The notes beneath the pieces were generated by a model. It was not told the DNA's origin and searched no databases. It saw only the letters and a program-made list of their open reading frames with translations. A program made the position numbers and the translations under genes. Below, in pieces: positions 7,209 through 16,273 of a DNA stretch of 64,000 nt (the first letter of the stretch is position 1; each line of letters begins with the position of its first letter). The stretch is from Streptomyces sp. 35G-GA-8 (GTDB taxonomy: Bacteria; Actinomycetota; Actinomycetes; Streptomycetales; Streptomycetaceae): assembly GCF_023534745.1 (NCBI RefSeq), contig NZ_JAMHJQ010000001.1, positions 186,001 to 250,000 of the forward strand. Direction: 5' to 3'.

Positions 7209-9689
7209 ATGCAGAGCGCACCACATCACCGGTCAAGATCCAGGCGCGGAATGGCCGCGGCCCTGGTGGCCGGCACGATGGCGGCGTCCCTGCTCGGCGG
7301 TACCGCCGCCACGGCCAAGCCGTACCCGGAGCCGTCGTCGACAACGTTGTCCCTTCCGTCGCCGCCCGGCGGCGAGAATGTCAAGGTCCTGGTCTTCCAC
7401 GCTTCGGCCACCGAGGAGTCGCCGGTCGTCAACGCCGGTATCGAGGCCATCGAGACGATCGGGCTGACGGGACCCGCGGCCGGACGCTTCAAGACCGAGG
7501 CGACGGACGACGGTTCGGTCTTCACCAACGCCACGAGGCTCGGCAAGTTCAACGCTGTCGTCTTCCTCACGGGCGGCGGCGATGTACTCGATCCCGATCA
7601 GGAGGCCGGCCTCGAAGCCTATGTGGAGGCCGGTGGCGGCTTCCTCGGCATTCATGACGCGGCCCGTACGGAGCCGTACTCCGACTGGTTCACCGGGCTG
7701 ATCGGAGCGCGTCCCACGACCAGTCCCGCGACCGTCCAGCGCGCGACCGTCGAGGTGGGCGACCGCGTCAACCCGGCCACCAAGAGCCTGCCGCTGGAGT
7801 GGAAGCGGCCGGACAAGTGGCTCAACTGGGCCACCAACCCGTCCGGCAAGGTGCATACGGTCGCCCGCGTCAGGGAGGCCAGCTACAAGCCCGGCACGGG
7901 TGCCAACGGCGCCGACCACCCGATCTCCTGGTGCCGTGACTACGACGGCGGCCGGTCCTTCTACACCGGGATGGGCGGTACGGCCGACTCGTTCGCCGAG
8001 ACCGACTTCCGCACCCATCTGCGCGGCGCGCTGCAATGGACCACCCGTATCTCCCCCGCCGACTGCAAGGCGACGATCGACTCCAACTACAAGGCGGAGC
8101 GCGTCACTCAGCCGAACCAGGCGGGCCAGCAGGACCAGATCGGCGAGCCGCACGGCATGGTCGTGGCGCCCGACGGCCGTGTGTTCTACATCGGCCGCGG
8201 CGGTGGCGACAACAGCGCCCCGGTGGTGACCGACTGGGCCAACCCGAACATCGGCAAGGGTCTGGGCCAGATCCATGTCTATGACCCGAAGACGAAGCAG
8301 GTGACGCTCGCGGGCGCGCTGACGATCTTCGGCAACAAGGGCGGCGGCGATGAGCTGATCAAGGTCGAGGAGGGGCTTCTCGGTATCGAGCTGGACCCCG
8401 CCTTCGAGACCAACGGCTGGGTGTATCTGCACTACACCCCGCACTCCCAGCTCAACCGTGACACCCGGATGGCGGAGCGCCGCGTCTCCCGCTTCACACT
8501 GGACCTGGCGACCAACAAGCTGGATCTCGCCTCCGAGAAGGTCCTGCTGAAGTGGCCGGTGCAGGTGAACAGCTGCTGCCACGCGGGCGGTGGCATGGCC
8601 TGGGACTCGAAGGGCAACCTCTACATCGCGACCGGCGACAACAACTCGTCCGGATTCAGCGACGGTTACTCGGGCAACAACCCGCAGCCGAACTACAAGG
8701 GTGTCTCCTTCGCGGACGCGCGCCGCACCGCGGGCAACACCAACAACCTGAACGGCAAGATCCTCCGTATCCACCCGGAGTCCGACGGCACGTACACCCT
8801 GCCCGAGGGGAACCTCTTCACGGGCAAGGAGCAGGCCGAGGGCGGCGGCAAGACCCGCGGTGAGATCTATGTGATGGGCGTGCGCAACCCGGCGCGTATC
8901 TCCATCGACAAGAAGACCGACACGCTGTACGCGGGCTGGGTCGGCCCGGACGCCGGTTCGCCGTCCACCGTCTGGGGTCCGGCGAAGTACGACACCTTCT
9001 CCGCGATCACCAAGGCGGGCAACCACGGCTGGCCGTTCTGCATGGGCAACAACCAGCCCTACCGGGACCGCAATCTGCCCGACCCGTCCAAGCCGCTCGG
9101 CTGGTACAACTGTGCCGCGCCGAAGAACGAGTCGCCCAACAACGACGGCCTGGTGAATCTGCCGCCCGTCACGGGCAACACCATCTGGTACTCGCCGCAG
9201 GGCGGTGCCCCGGACTACCCGCGTGACGCGAACGGGGTGCCCAGCTACAAGCCGGAGGAGGCCAAGTACCTCCTGCCATGGCTCAAGGGCGGCGGCCAGG
9301 CCACCATGGACGGCCCGGTCTACCGGTACGACGCGCAGAGCGCCAGCACCGAGAAGTGGCCGGAGTACTGGGACGGCAAGTGGTTCGTGGGTGACTTCTA
9401 CGATGCCGCGGAGAGCCCGCGCCACGCGGTGGTGACGGACCCGAAGACCATCGGCCAGGGCGGTCTGCCGGTGCACGCGGAAACACTGAAGAAGATCATT
9501 CCGGTCGGTCAGGGCGGTATCCGCAACCTGATGGACTGGAAGTTCGCCCCGGACGGCTCGCTCTATGTCCTCGACTACGGGCGGGGCTTCTTCACCTCCG
9601 ACAACCAGTCCGCGCTGTGGCGTGTGACGTACAAGGGCGGCGCGGCGACACCGGCCGCCGCCAATCTGGTCAGGAAGGCGGCGCAGTGA
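7209..9689 (+). CDS. Secreted ThuA-domain + quinoprotein glucose/sorbosone dehydrogenase-like protein
   Basis: The protein has 826 residues from ATG 7209; an in-frame GTG at 7197 would add four. A basic signal peptide (RSRSRRGMAAALVAG...ATA) precedes a ThuA-like domain, about residues 45-275, marked by VLVFHASA and GGGFLGIHDAA. A six-bladed GSDH/PQQ-type propeller follows, about 285-815, with GEPHGMVVAPDGRVFY, LLGIELDPAF, HAGGGMAWDSKGNLYIATGD, GEIYVMGVRNPARI and LMDWKFAPDGSLYVLDYG. In other families, ThuA and GSDH domains act on oxidised or keto-sugars. The last codon overlaps the GTG of the next gene, so the two are translationally coupled. An extracellular sugar-oxidising role is inferred. 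Confidence 0.88.
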   Translation: MQSAPHHRSRSRRGMAAALVAGTMAASLLGGTAATAKPYPEPSSTTLSLPSPPGGENVKVLVFHASATEESPVVNAGIEAIETIGLTGPAAGRFKTEATDDGSVFTNATRLGKFNAVVFLTGGGDVLDPDQEAGLEAYVEAGGGFLGIHDAARTEPYSDWFTGLIGARPTTSPATVQRATVEVGDRVNPATKSLPLEWKRPDKWLNWATNPSGKVHTVARVREASYKPGTGANGADHPISWCRDYDGGRSFYTGMGGTADSFAETDFRTHLRGALQWTTRISPADCKATIDSNYKAERVTQPNQAGQQDQIGEPHGMVVAPDGRVFYIGRGGGDNSAPVVTDWANPNIGKGLGQIHVYDPKTKQVTLAGALTIFGNKGGGDELIKVEEGLLGIELDPAFETNGWVYLHYTPHSQLNRDTRMAERRVSRFTLDLATNKLDLASEKVLLKWPVQVNSCCHAGGGMAWDSKGNLYIATGDNNSSGFSDGYSGNNPQPNYKGVSFADARRTAGNTNNLNGKILRIHPESDGTYTLPEGNLFTGKEQAEGGGKTRGEIYVMGVRNPARISIDKKTDTLYAGWVGPDAGSPSTVWGPAKYDTFSAITKAGNHGWPFCMGNNQPYRDRNLPDPSKPLGWYNCAAPKNESPNNDGLVNLPPVTGNTIWYSPQGGAPDYPRDANGVPSYKPEEAKYLLPWLKGGGQATMDGPVYRYDAQSASTEKWPEYWDGKWFVGDFYDAAESPRHAVVTDPKTIGQGGLPVHAETLKKIIPVGQGGIRNLMDWKFAPDGSLYVLDYGRGFFTSDNQSALWRVTYKGGAATPAAANLVRKAAQ

Positions 9690-11917
9690 GACACCGATCT
9701 CTCCTGAGGAATCGGCCTCTACGCCTGTGGACGGCCCTGGTGGGCGCGTTCCTGATGGTGCTGGGGCTGACCTCGACGGCGGCGTACGGGCGCAGCGACG
9801 ACCGTACGGACGGCGGGAAGGCGGCAGCGGCCCAGGTGCTCACCTGGACGGCCGGCGACCCCATCGACAGGTACCTCTCCTTCCCGACCACCGCGCTGGC
9901 CGGGCCGACCACGATCGTCTTCGAGAACAGCACGGCGACCGGCAACACGACCGGGATGCCGCACACATTGACCTTCGATGTGTCCGATCCCGAGTACAAC
10001 AACGACGTCCAGCTGAACATCCTCGCCAACCCGAGTGACGCCAACGGCGGCAAGTACACGGCCGAGGTCAATCTGACCCCGGGCAAGTACCGCTTCCACT
10101 GCGTCATCCCGGGGCACGGGCAGATGACCGGTGTGCTCACCGTGACCGAGGTCGGGCCCGGTGACACCACGGCTCCCGAGACCGACGCCAAGGTGGAGGG
10201 ACAGCAGAACGGCGACGGCGCGTACGTCGGTTCCGCGACGGTCTCCGTGACGGCGACCGACTCGGGCTCCGGGGTGGCGACGACCGAGTACGCGGTCGGC
10301 GCCGACGGACCGTGGCAGCCGTACACCGCTCCCGTGGTGGTCGACCAGGTCGGTGATCACACGATCAGATACCGGGCCACCGACCAGTCGGGGAACGTGG
10401 CGGCCGAGAAGAGCGTCTCGTTCAAGGTCGTCGCCCCGCCGACCGATGACACGACCCCGCCGGAGACCTCGGCGACCGTGAGCGGCGAGAAGGACGAGGC
10501 GGGCAACTATCTGACGATGGCCACGGTCACCGTCACCGCCTCGGACACCGGCTCGGGCGTCAACAAGATCGAGTACGCGCTCGGTGCCGATGGCGCCTGG
10601 CAGGAGTACACCGCTCCGGTGATGGTGCACCAGACCGGCACCCACAAGGTCCGCTACCGCGCGACCGACAAGGCGGGCAACGCGGCGGCCGAGAAGTCGG
10701 TCGACTTCACGGTCGTGGAGGCGCCGGCGAAGGACACCACCCCGCCGGTGACCGGTGCGGTCGTGACCGGTGACAAGAACTCCAACGGCGCGTTCATCAC
10801 CAGCGCCAAGGCGACCGTCACCGCGACCGACTCCGAGTCCGGGGTCGACAAGATCGAGTACTCCCTCGATGGCGGTCCGTATCTCGCGTACACGACGCCC
10901 GTGATCGTCGACCAGGTCGGCTATCACGTCCTCGCGTACCGGGCGACGGACAAGGCGGGCAACACCGCGCAGGCCAAGCAGGCGTCGTTCACCATCGCGC
11001 AGGGCGGGGGCGTTCCCGCGCCCAACTGCCCGGAGTTCGACGAGCGGTTGACGGTCATCGTCGGTACGGTCGACACGGGCGTGCCGAACCGGCTGACCCG
11101 TAACCGGTGCACGATCAACGAGCTGATCGAGGACGAGAAGGACTGGAGCTCGCACGCCCTCTTCCTCAAGCACGTCGACACGGTGCTCGACAAGCTGCTC
11201 GCCGACAATGTCATCGACCAGCGCGAGTTCAACAAGATCACCAGGGCCGCCAAGCAGTCCAAGATCGGCCAGCCCGGACAGACCGAGGGCTACCGCTCGC
11301 TCTTCGACGGCACGGCGGCGTCCCTCGCCAAGTGGCAGCAGGTCGGCGGCGGTAAGTTCGCGCTCTCCGGCGACGGTGCCATCACCAGCAGCACCACGGT
11401 CCAGGGCATGGGCATGCTGTGGTTCCCGGAGCGCAAGTACGGCGACTTCTCGCTGAAGCTCCAGTTCCGCGACGACGCCCCGGGCAACGGCAACGCCAAC
11501 GGCGGTGTCTTCGTCCGCTTCCCGAATGTCCACGACCACCCGGAGGAGTCCCGGCCGGAGTGGGTCGCCATCAACTACGGCCATGAGATCCAGATCCTCG
11601 ACCGGCCCGACGGCGACATGTACAAGACCGGCTCGATCTACGGCTTCGACCGCGTGGGTCTGGGCGGCGCCGGGGTCACTCCGAAGGGCACCTGGAACGA
11701 CTACGAGATCCGCGTGGTCGACCAGCACTTCACGATCCTGCGCAACGGTGTCGTGATCAATGAGTTCGACAATGTGGGCGGGCAGACCTTCTACCCGGAG
11801 CGCGCCGGAGACCCCGGCACCGACGGCCGGCGGTACGCCTCCGGCTATATCGGGCTCCAGGTCCACGGCACGACGGACGTGATCTCGTACCGCGACATCC
11901 GTATCCAGGAGCTGTAG
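9686..11917 (+). CDS. Secreted cupredoxin / OmpL47-like repeats / DUF1080 (3-keto-disaccharide hydrolase-like) protein
   Basis: The protein has 743 residues from GTG 9686, which overlaps the previous stop and has AGGAAGG upstream. A signal peptide (LWTALVGAFLMVLGLTSTAA) is followed by a cupredoxin domain, about residues 50-155, with type-1 copper ligands in MPHTL and FHCVIPGHGQM. Three similar 90-residue repeats follow at about 165-450, each with TDSGSGV-EYAVGADG-RATDQSGN, resembling OmpL47/Ig-like domains. A linker and then a DUF1080 jelly roll occupy about 545-743 (GYRSLFDGT...GGVFVRFPN...HEIQILD...YIGLQVHG). DUF1080 is now associated with cleavage of 3-keto-glycosides. The fused cupredoxin could accept electrons from the upstream dehydrogenase. 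Confidence 0.88.
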   Translation: MRHRSLLRNRPLRLWTALVGAFLMVLGLTSTAAYGRSDDRTDGGKAAAAQVLTWTAGDPIDRYLSFPTTALAGPTTIVFENSTATGNTTGMPHTLTFDVSDPEYNNDVQLNILANPSDANGGKYTAEVNLTPGKYRFHCVIPGHGQMTGVLTVTEVGPGDTTAPETDAKVEGQQNGDGAYVGSATVSVTATDSGSGVATTEYAVGADGPWQPYTAPVVVDQVGDHTIRYRATDQSGNVAAEKSVSFKVVAPPTDDTTPPETSATVSGEKDEAGNYLTMATVTVTASDTGSGVNKIEYALGADGAWQEYTAPVMVHQTGTHKVRYRATDKAGNAAAEKSVDFTVVEAPAKDTTPPVTGAVVTGDKNSNGAFITSAKATVTATDSESGVDKIEYSLDGGPYLAYTTPVIVDQVGYHVLAYRATDKAGNTAQAKQASFTIAQGGGVPAPNCPEFDERLTVIVGTVDTGVPNRLTRNRCTINELIEDEKDWSSHALFLKHVDTVLDKLLADNVIDQREFNKITRAAKQSKIGQPGQTEGYRSLFDGTAASLAKWQQVGGGKFALSGDGAITSSTTVQGMGMLWFPERKYGDFSLKLQFRDDAPGNGNANGGVFVRFPNVHDHPEESRPEWVAINYGHEIQILDRPDGDMYKTGSIYGFDRVGLGGAGVTPKGTWNDYEIRVVDQHFTILRNGVVINEFDNVGGQTFYPERAGDPGTDGRRYASGYIGLQVHGTTDVISYRDIRIQEL

Positions 11918-11960
11918 AGCAAGCCGCAGGGCGAGCCTCAGATTGAGGACCCAGCATCAA

Positions 11961-11997
11961 GGAGGTGCCCCTTCTCCGCCGGAGAGGGGGCACCTCC
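11961..11997. terminator. Bidirectional terminator hairpin
   Basis: A 17-bp stem with one U-G pair is formed by GGAGGTGCCCCTTCTCC (11961-11977) and GGAGAGGGGGCACCTCC (11981-11997), with a three-base loop. It lies between the convergent DUF1080 gene (stop 11917) and the LigD-polymerase gene (stop 12002) and can serve both. Confidence 0.85.
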
Positions 11998-12001
11998 GCG
12001 T

Positions 12002-13015
12002 CTACGGCTCTTTCCTGGCCCGGCTGGGCTGGACCCGCTTCGGCTCCCCCGGCATCTTCGGGTAGTCCGGCGGGTACGGCATGTCCCCCAGGCCGTGGTC
12101 CCGTTCGTAGCGGTCGGCCAGTTCCAGCAGCCCTTCCAGGCTGTGCGGCCGGTCCGCCATCTCGGCGTGCAGATCGCCCACTTCGGTGAAGCGCACCGGC
12201 ATCGTCGCCAGATCGAAATCCTGCGGCGCGACATCGTCCAGCTCGGCCCAGCGCAGTGGCGCGGAGACCGGGGCGTGCGGCTTGGGGCGTACGGAGTAGG
12301 CGGAGGCGATGGTGCGGTCGCGGGCGGTCTGGTTGTAGTCGACGAAGATCCGCCGGCCGCGCTCCTCCTTCCACCAGGCGGTGGTCACCCGGCCCGGCAT
12401 GCGCCGCTCCAGCTCATGGCCGACGGTGATGGCGCACCGACGTACCTCGGTGAAGGTCCAGCGCGGTTCGATCGGTACGAACACATGGAGGCCGCGTCCT
12501 CCGGAGGTCTTGGGCCAGCCGCGCAGCCCCTGTTCCTCCAGGAACGCGTGGAGTTCGTGGGCGGCGGCGACCGCGTCCTTGAAGTCCGTGCCGGGCTGCG
12601 GGTCGAGGTCGATGCGCAGCTCGTCGGGGTGGTCGGTGCGGCCCTTGCGCACCGGCCAGGGGTGGAAGGTGAGACAGCCGAGGTTCGCGGCCCACAGGAC
12701 GGCGGCGACCTCCGTCGGGCAGATCTCGTCGGCCGAACGGCCGCTGGGGAAGTCGATACGGGCGGTGGGGATCCAGTCGGGCAGGTTCTTGGGGGCGCGC
12801 TTCTGGAAGAAGGACTCGCCGTCGACGCCTTCGGGGAACCGCTCCAGGGTGGTGGGCCGGTCGCGCAGGGCACGCAGGATGCCGGGCCCGACCGCGAGGA
12901 AGTAGCGCGCCACATCCAGCTTGGTGAAACCGCGCTCGGGAAAGTAGATCTTGTCCGGGCTGGACAGCCGTACGGCCCTGCCGCCCGCTTCCAGCTCCAC
13001 CGCTGCACCACCCAT
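12002..13015 (-). CDS. ligD: LigD-type NHEJ polymerase/primase (PolDom)
   Basis: This stand-alone polymerase domain of 337 residues belongs to the archaeo-eukaryotic primase family used in bacterial non-homologous end joining. Motifs seen are LSSPDKIYFPE near the N-terminus, the metal-binding DxD in LRIDLDPQPG, KTSGGRGLHVFVPI, and RRIFVDYNQTARDRTIASAYSVR. In many bacteria this domain is fused to the ligase; here the ligase is a separate divergent gene 74 bp away. The ATG at 13015 is preferred, though a GTG nine bases earlier is also in frame. It fills short gaps and adds ribonucleotides at broken ends together with Ku. No ku gene is seen in this window. Confidence 0.93.
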   Translation of the reverse strand: MGGAAVELEAGGRAVRLSSPDKIYFPERGFTKLDVARYFLAVGPGILRALRDRPTTLERFPEGVDGESFFQKRAPKNLPDWIPTARIDFPSGRSADEICPTEVAAVLWAANLGCLTFHPWPVRKGRTDHPDELRIDLDPQPGTDFKDAVAAAHELHAFLEEQGLRGWPKTSGGRGLHVFVPIEPRWTFTEVRRCAITVGHELERRMPGRVTTAWWKEERGRRIFVDYNQTARDRTIASAYSVRPKPHAPVSAPLRWAELDDVAPQDFDLATMPVRFTEVGDLHAEMADRPHSLEGLLELADRYERDHGLGDMPYPPDYPKMPGEPKRVQPSRARKEP

Positions 13016-13089
13016 GTGCGCCACCGTAGGCCGGGCCCGCGCGGAGCGCATATCGGGCGCGGCCCGCCGTTCCCGAGCACAATCGGGGC

Positions 13090-14160
13090 ATGGATCTGCC
13101 GGTGATGCCTCCCGTGAAACCCATGCTCGCCAAGTCCGTGGCGCGTATCCCGCCCGGGATGCAGTACGAGGCCAAGTGGGACGGCTTCCGGGCGATCGTC
13201 CACCGCGACGGCGACGAGGTGGTGATCGGCAGCAGGACCGGGAAGCCCCTGACCCGGTACTTCCCGGAGCTGGTCGGTGCCCTGCGCGCCGAGCTGCCCG
13301 GTCGCTGTGTGGTGGACGGCGAGATCGTGATCGTCCATGGGGACCGGCTGGACTTCGACCGGTTGACCGAACGCATCCATCCGGCGAAGTCCCGGGTGGA
13401 CCTGCTCGCCGAGCGGACCCCGGCGAGCTTCGTGATCTTCGATCTGCTGGCCCTGGGGGACACCTCACTGCTCACCATCGACCAGGCGCGGCGCAGAGAG
13501 GCGCTGGAGGCCGCCTTCGCGGTGCTGCACCCACCGGTGTATCTCGCGCCCGCCACGTGCGATATCGAGGTGGCCAGGGAGTGGTTCGAGCGGTACGAGG
13601 GCGCCGGTCTTGACGGCGTGATCGCCAAACCCCTCGATCTGCCGTACCGGCCGGACACCCGGTCCATGTACAAGATCAAGCACGAGCGGACCGCGGATGT
13701 GGTCGTCGCCGGCTACCGCCACCACAAGAGCGGCCCCGTGGTGGGCTCGCTGCTGCTGGGGCTGTACGACTCGGCGGGCGCGCTCCAGCATGTCGGGGTG
13801 TGCGCCGCGTTCCCGATGAAGCGCCGGGCGGAGCTGATCGAGGAACTGGCCCCGCTGCGTATGGAGTCGGCGGAGGGCCATCCCTGGGCGGCGTGGGCGG
13901 AGGAGTCCGCGCACGAGAGCGCCCGGCTGCCGGGCGCGCCGAGCCGCTGGTCCGGTACGAAGGATCTGTCGTGGCTTCCGCTGCGGCCCGAGCGGGTGTG
14001 CGAGGTCGCGTACGACCATATGGAGGGCGACCGGTTCCGGCACACCGCGCAGTTCCGCCGCTGGCGGCCCGACCGTACGCCCGCGAGCTGCACGTACGCG
14101 CAGTTGGAGGAGCCGGTGCGGTACGACCTCGCGGAGGTCCTGCGGGCGCCCGGCCCCTGA
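13090..14160 (+). CDS. ligC: ATP-dependent DNA ligase (LigC/LigD ligase domain)
   Basis: This 356-residue ATP-dependent ligase has the adenylated lysine in motif I, EAKWDGFRA (K29). Further motifs are SRTGKPLT (III-like), VVDGEIV (motif III), EGVIAK-type GLDGVIAKPLDLPYRPDTRS (motif IV region) and KIKHERTADVVV (motif V). The C-terminal OB fold contains VGSLLLGLYD and ends with a typical REPVRY-like TYAQLEEPVRYDL. It seals nicks during end joining. The gene is divergent from the polymerase gene, so a shared 74-bp promoter region probably co-expresses the split LigD functions. Confidence 0.93.
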   Translation: MDLPVMPPVKPMLAKSVARIPPGMQYEAKWDGFRAIVHRDGDEVVIGSRTGKPLTRYFPELVGALRAELPGRCVVDGEIVIVHGDRLDFDRLTERIHPAKSRVDLLAERTPASFVIFDLLALGDTSLLTIDQARRREALEAAFAVLHPPVYLAPATCDIEVAREWFERYEGAGLDGVIAKPLDLPYRPDTRSMYKIKHERTADVVVAGYRHHKSGPVVGSLLLGLYDSAGALQHVGVCAAFPMKRRAELIEELAPLRMESAEGHPWAAWAEESAHESARLPGAPSRWSGTKDLSWLPLRPERVCEVAYDHMEGDRFRHTAQFRRWRPDRTPASCTYAQLEEPVRYDLAEVLRAPGP

Positions 14161-14271
14161 GCGCGCCTCGCGCGCACCCGGTCGGCCACACGGGGGCCGC
14201 GATCTTACGGACCTGTGACGCCCCGGCGCGTGACCGCGCGTGGCGGCCGGGGGCCGCATAGCGTCCCCGCC

Positions 14272-15333
14272 ATGCGCGTACTCGTCACCGGAGGCGCGGG
14301 CTTCATCGGCTCGCACATCGTCACCACTCTCGGCTCCCTCGGCCATCGGCCCGTCGTCCTGGACGCCCTGCTGCCCTCGGCGCACCCCGTCCCACCACCG
14401 TGTCCCCCGGAGGCGGAGTGGATCCACGCCGACGTACGGGACAGGACGGCCCTCGCCGCCGCCCTGGCCGGTGTGGACGCGGTCTGCCACCAGGCGGCTA
14501 TGGTCGGGCTCGGCAAGGACTTCGCGGACGCCCCCGACTATGTCGGCTGCAACGATCTGGGCACATCCGTACTGCTCGCGGCCATGGCGGAGGCGGGGGT
14601 GCGGGACCTGGTGCTCGCCGGGTCGATGGTCGTCTACGGCGAGGGCCGCTACGACTGCCCCCGGCACGGCCGGGTCGCGCCGGGGCCACGGGCGGTGGCC
14701 GACCTGGACGCCGGGCGCTTCGAGCCCGGCTGCCCGTCCTGCGGCGCGGAGTTGGCGCCGGGGCTGATCGATGAGGACGCGGCCACGGATCCGCGCAATG
14801 TGTACGCGGCGACGAAGCTGGCCCAGGAGCATCTGGCGGCGGCCTGGGCGCGGGCCACCGGGGGCCGGGCCGTCGCGCTGCGCTACCACAATGTGTACGG
14901 GCCGGGGATGCCGCGCGACACCCCGTACGCGGGGGTCGCCTCGTTCTTCCGCTCCTCGCTCGCCAGGGGCGAGGCGCCGCGGGTCTTCGAGGACGGCGGG
15001 CAGCGGCGGGACTTCGTTCATGTACGGGATGTGGCGTCGGCGAACGCGCTGGCGCTGAGTGCCGTACGGATCCGGGAGCCCGGCGTGCTGAGCGCGTTCA
15101 ACACCGGCAGCGGCGAGCCGCACACGGTCGGCGAGATGGCGGGGGCGCTGGCGGCGGCGCACGGCGGCCCCGAACCGGTCGTCACCGGGGAGTACCGGCT
15201 CGGCGACGTCCGGCACATCACGGCGTCGTCGGCGCGGCTCAGGGCGGAGCTCGGCTGGCGGCCGTCGGTCGGATTCGCCGAGGGCATGGCGGAGTTCGCC
15301 GCGGCCGGTCAGCGGGCGGCCGTGGTCCTCTGA
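14272..15333 (+). CDS. NAD-dependent epimerase/dehydratase with zinc-ribbon-like insertion
   Basis: This 353-residue short-chain-dehydrogenase-type sugar nucleotide enzyme starts at MRVLVTGGAGFIGSH, with the Rossmann GxxGxxG at residues 7-13, and has the catalytic YAATK pair (YxxxK) near 182-186. Between the beta4 SMVVYGEG motif and YAATK lies an insertion with DCPRHG and CPSCG, a Cys/His pattern expected to bind zinc. This insertion is found in a subgroup annotated as dTDP-L-rhamnose 4-epimerase-like. It is the first of four same-strand genes that look like a glycan-modifying operon, but the gap to the next gene is 196 bp. A TAGCGT -10-like box at 14259-14264 would give a near-leaderless mRNA. 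Confidence 0.88.
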   Translation: MRVLVTGGAGFIGSHIVTTLGSLGHRPVVLDALLPSAHPVPPPCPPEAEWIHADVRDRTALAAALAGVDAVCHQAAMVGLGKDFADAPDYVGCNDLGTSVLLAAMAEAGVRDLVLAGSMVVYGEGRYDCPRHGRVAPGPRAVADLDAGRFEPGCPSCGAELAPGLIDEDAATDPRNVYAATKLAQEHLAAAWARATGGRAVALRYHNVYGPGMPRDTPYAGVASFFRSSLARGEAPRVFEDGGQRRDFVHVRDVASANALALSAVRIREPGVLSAFNTGSGEPHTVGEMAGALAAAHGGPEPVVTGEYRLGDVRHITASSARLRAELGWRPSVGFAEGMAEFAAAGQRAAVVL

Positions 15334-15529
15334 GCGGCACGCACGCGCGGCCCGGAGCGGTACGGCGTCCCGGGCCGGTCCCGGCTGCCCCGACCGGTCC
15401 CGGCTGCCCTGGCGCGATCCCGCGCGGTGTGCTGTGACCCGAACGGCCCGGGGCCGGTCGCCGCCCCGTGGATGTCCGTGTTTCGTAAGGCCTCACATCC
15501 CTTTTGTCGGTTCCCGAATTCATACGGTG

Positions 15530-16273
15530 ATGGACGTGACCTTCTCCGAACCCACGACGGTTGACGTCGTACTCCCCTGCCTCGACGAGGCCCTTGCCCT
15601 GCCCTGGGTGCTCCAGCACATGCCGGACGGCTGGCGCGCGATCGTCGTCGACAACGGCTCGGCCGACGGCTCCGCGGAGATCGCCGCCGGGCTCGGCGCG
15701 ACGGTGGTGCACGAACCGCGGCGCGGGTTCGGGGCCGCCTGTCATGCCGGACTGCTCGCGGCCGAGGCGGAGTTCGTCTGCTTCTGCGACTGCGACGCCT
15801 CCCTGGACCCCGGGCTGCTGCCCGCCTTCGTGGCGGAGATCGCGGCGGGCCGGGCCGAGCTGGTGCTCGGCCGCCGCAGGCCGCGGGCGCGCGGGGCCTG
15901 GCCGGCGCACGCGCGGGCCGGGAATCTGGCGCTGGCGTGGCTGCTGCGCCGCAGAACCGGCCTGCGGCTGCACGATCTGGGCCCCCTGCGCGCGGCGCGG
16001 CGCGAGGCGTTGCTCGGACTCGGCCTCACGGACCGCCGCAGCGGCTACCCGCTCCAGATGGTCGTACGGGCGGCCGACGCGGGCTGGCGGGTGGCCGAGC
16101 GCGATGTGCCGTATCTGCCGCGTACCGGCAGATCGAAGGTGACCGGCACCTGGCGCGGCACCTGGCAGGCGGTGCACGACATGCGCGGCGTGCTCGCGGA
16201 GCCGCCGGCCGGGGCCGGCGCGGAGGGCTCGCGCGCCGGGCGGAACGGGACGAGCCGGGCGGGTGTCCGATGA
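15530..16273 (+). CDS. Family 2 glycosyltransferase
   Basis: This 247-residue enzyme has a GT-A fold opening with VDVVLPCLDEALALP. IVVDNGSADGS follows, and the nucleotide/metal motif CDCDASLDP corresponds to DxD. There is no long C-terminal membrane region. The ATG at 15530 is chosen; an in-frame GTG directly before it is equally possible. The stop overlaps the start of the DUF2064 gene (ATGA). The 196-bp leader contains two copies of a CCGGTCCCGGCTGCCC-like block, which may separate its promoter from the epimerase gene. The acceptor is unknown; its neighbours suggest a sugar- or lipid-linked product. Confidence 0.88.
   Translation: MDVTFSEPTTVDVVLPCLDEALALPWVLQHMPDGWRAIVVDNGSADGSAEIAAGLGATVVHEPRRGFGAACHAGLLAAEAEFVCFCDCDASLDPGLLPAFVAEIAAGRAELVLGRRRPRARGAWPAHARAGNLALAWLLRRRTGLRLHDLGPLRAARREALLGLGLTDRRSGYPLQMVVRAADAGWRVAERDVPYLPRTGRSKVTGTWRGTWQAVHDMRGVLAEPPAGAGAEGSRAGRNGTSRAGVR

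Noticed and set aside
7233-9476. A 747-codon frame antisense to the ThuA/GSDH gene.
   Set aside because: It results from high GC at third positions of the sense gene. The sense strand has clear domains, a signal peptide and operon coupling.
9719-11866. A 715-codon frame antisense to the cupredoxin/DUF1080 gene.
   Set aside because: It is a GC-driven shadow with no recognisable domain, whereas the sense product is well supported.
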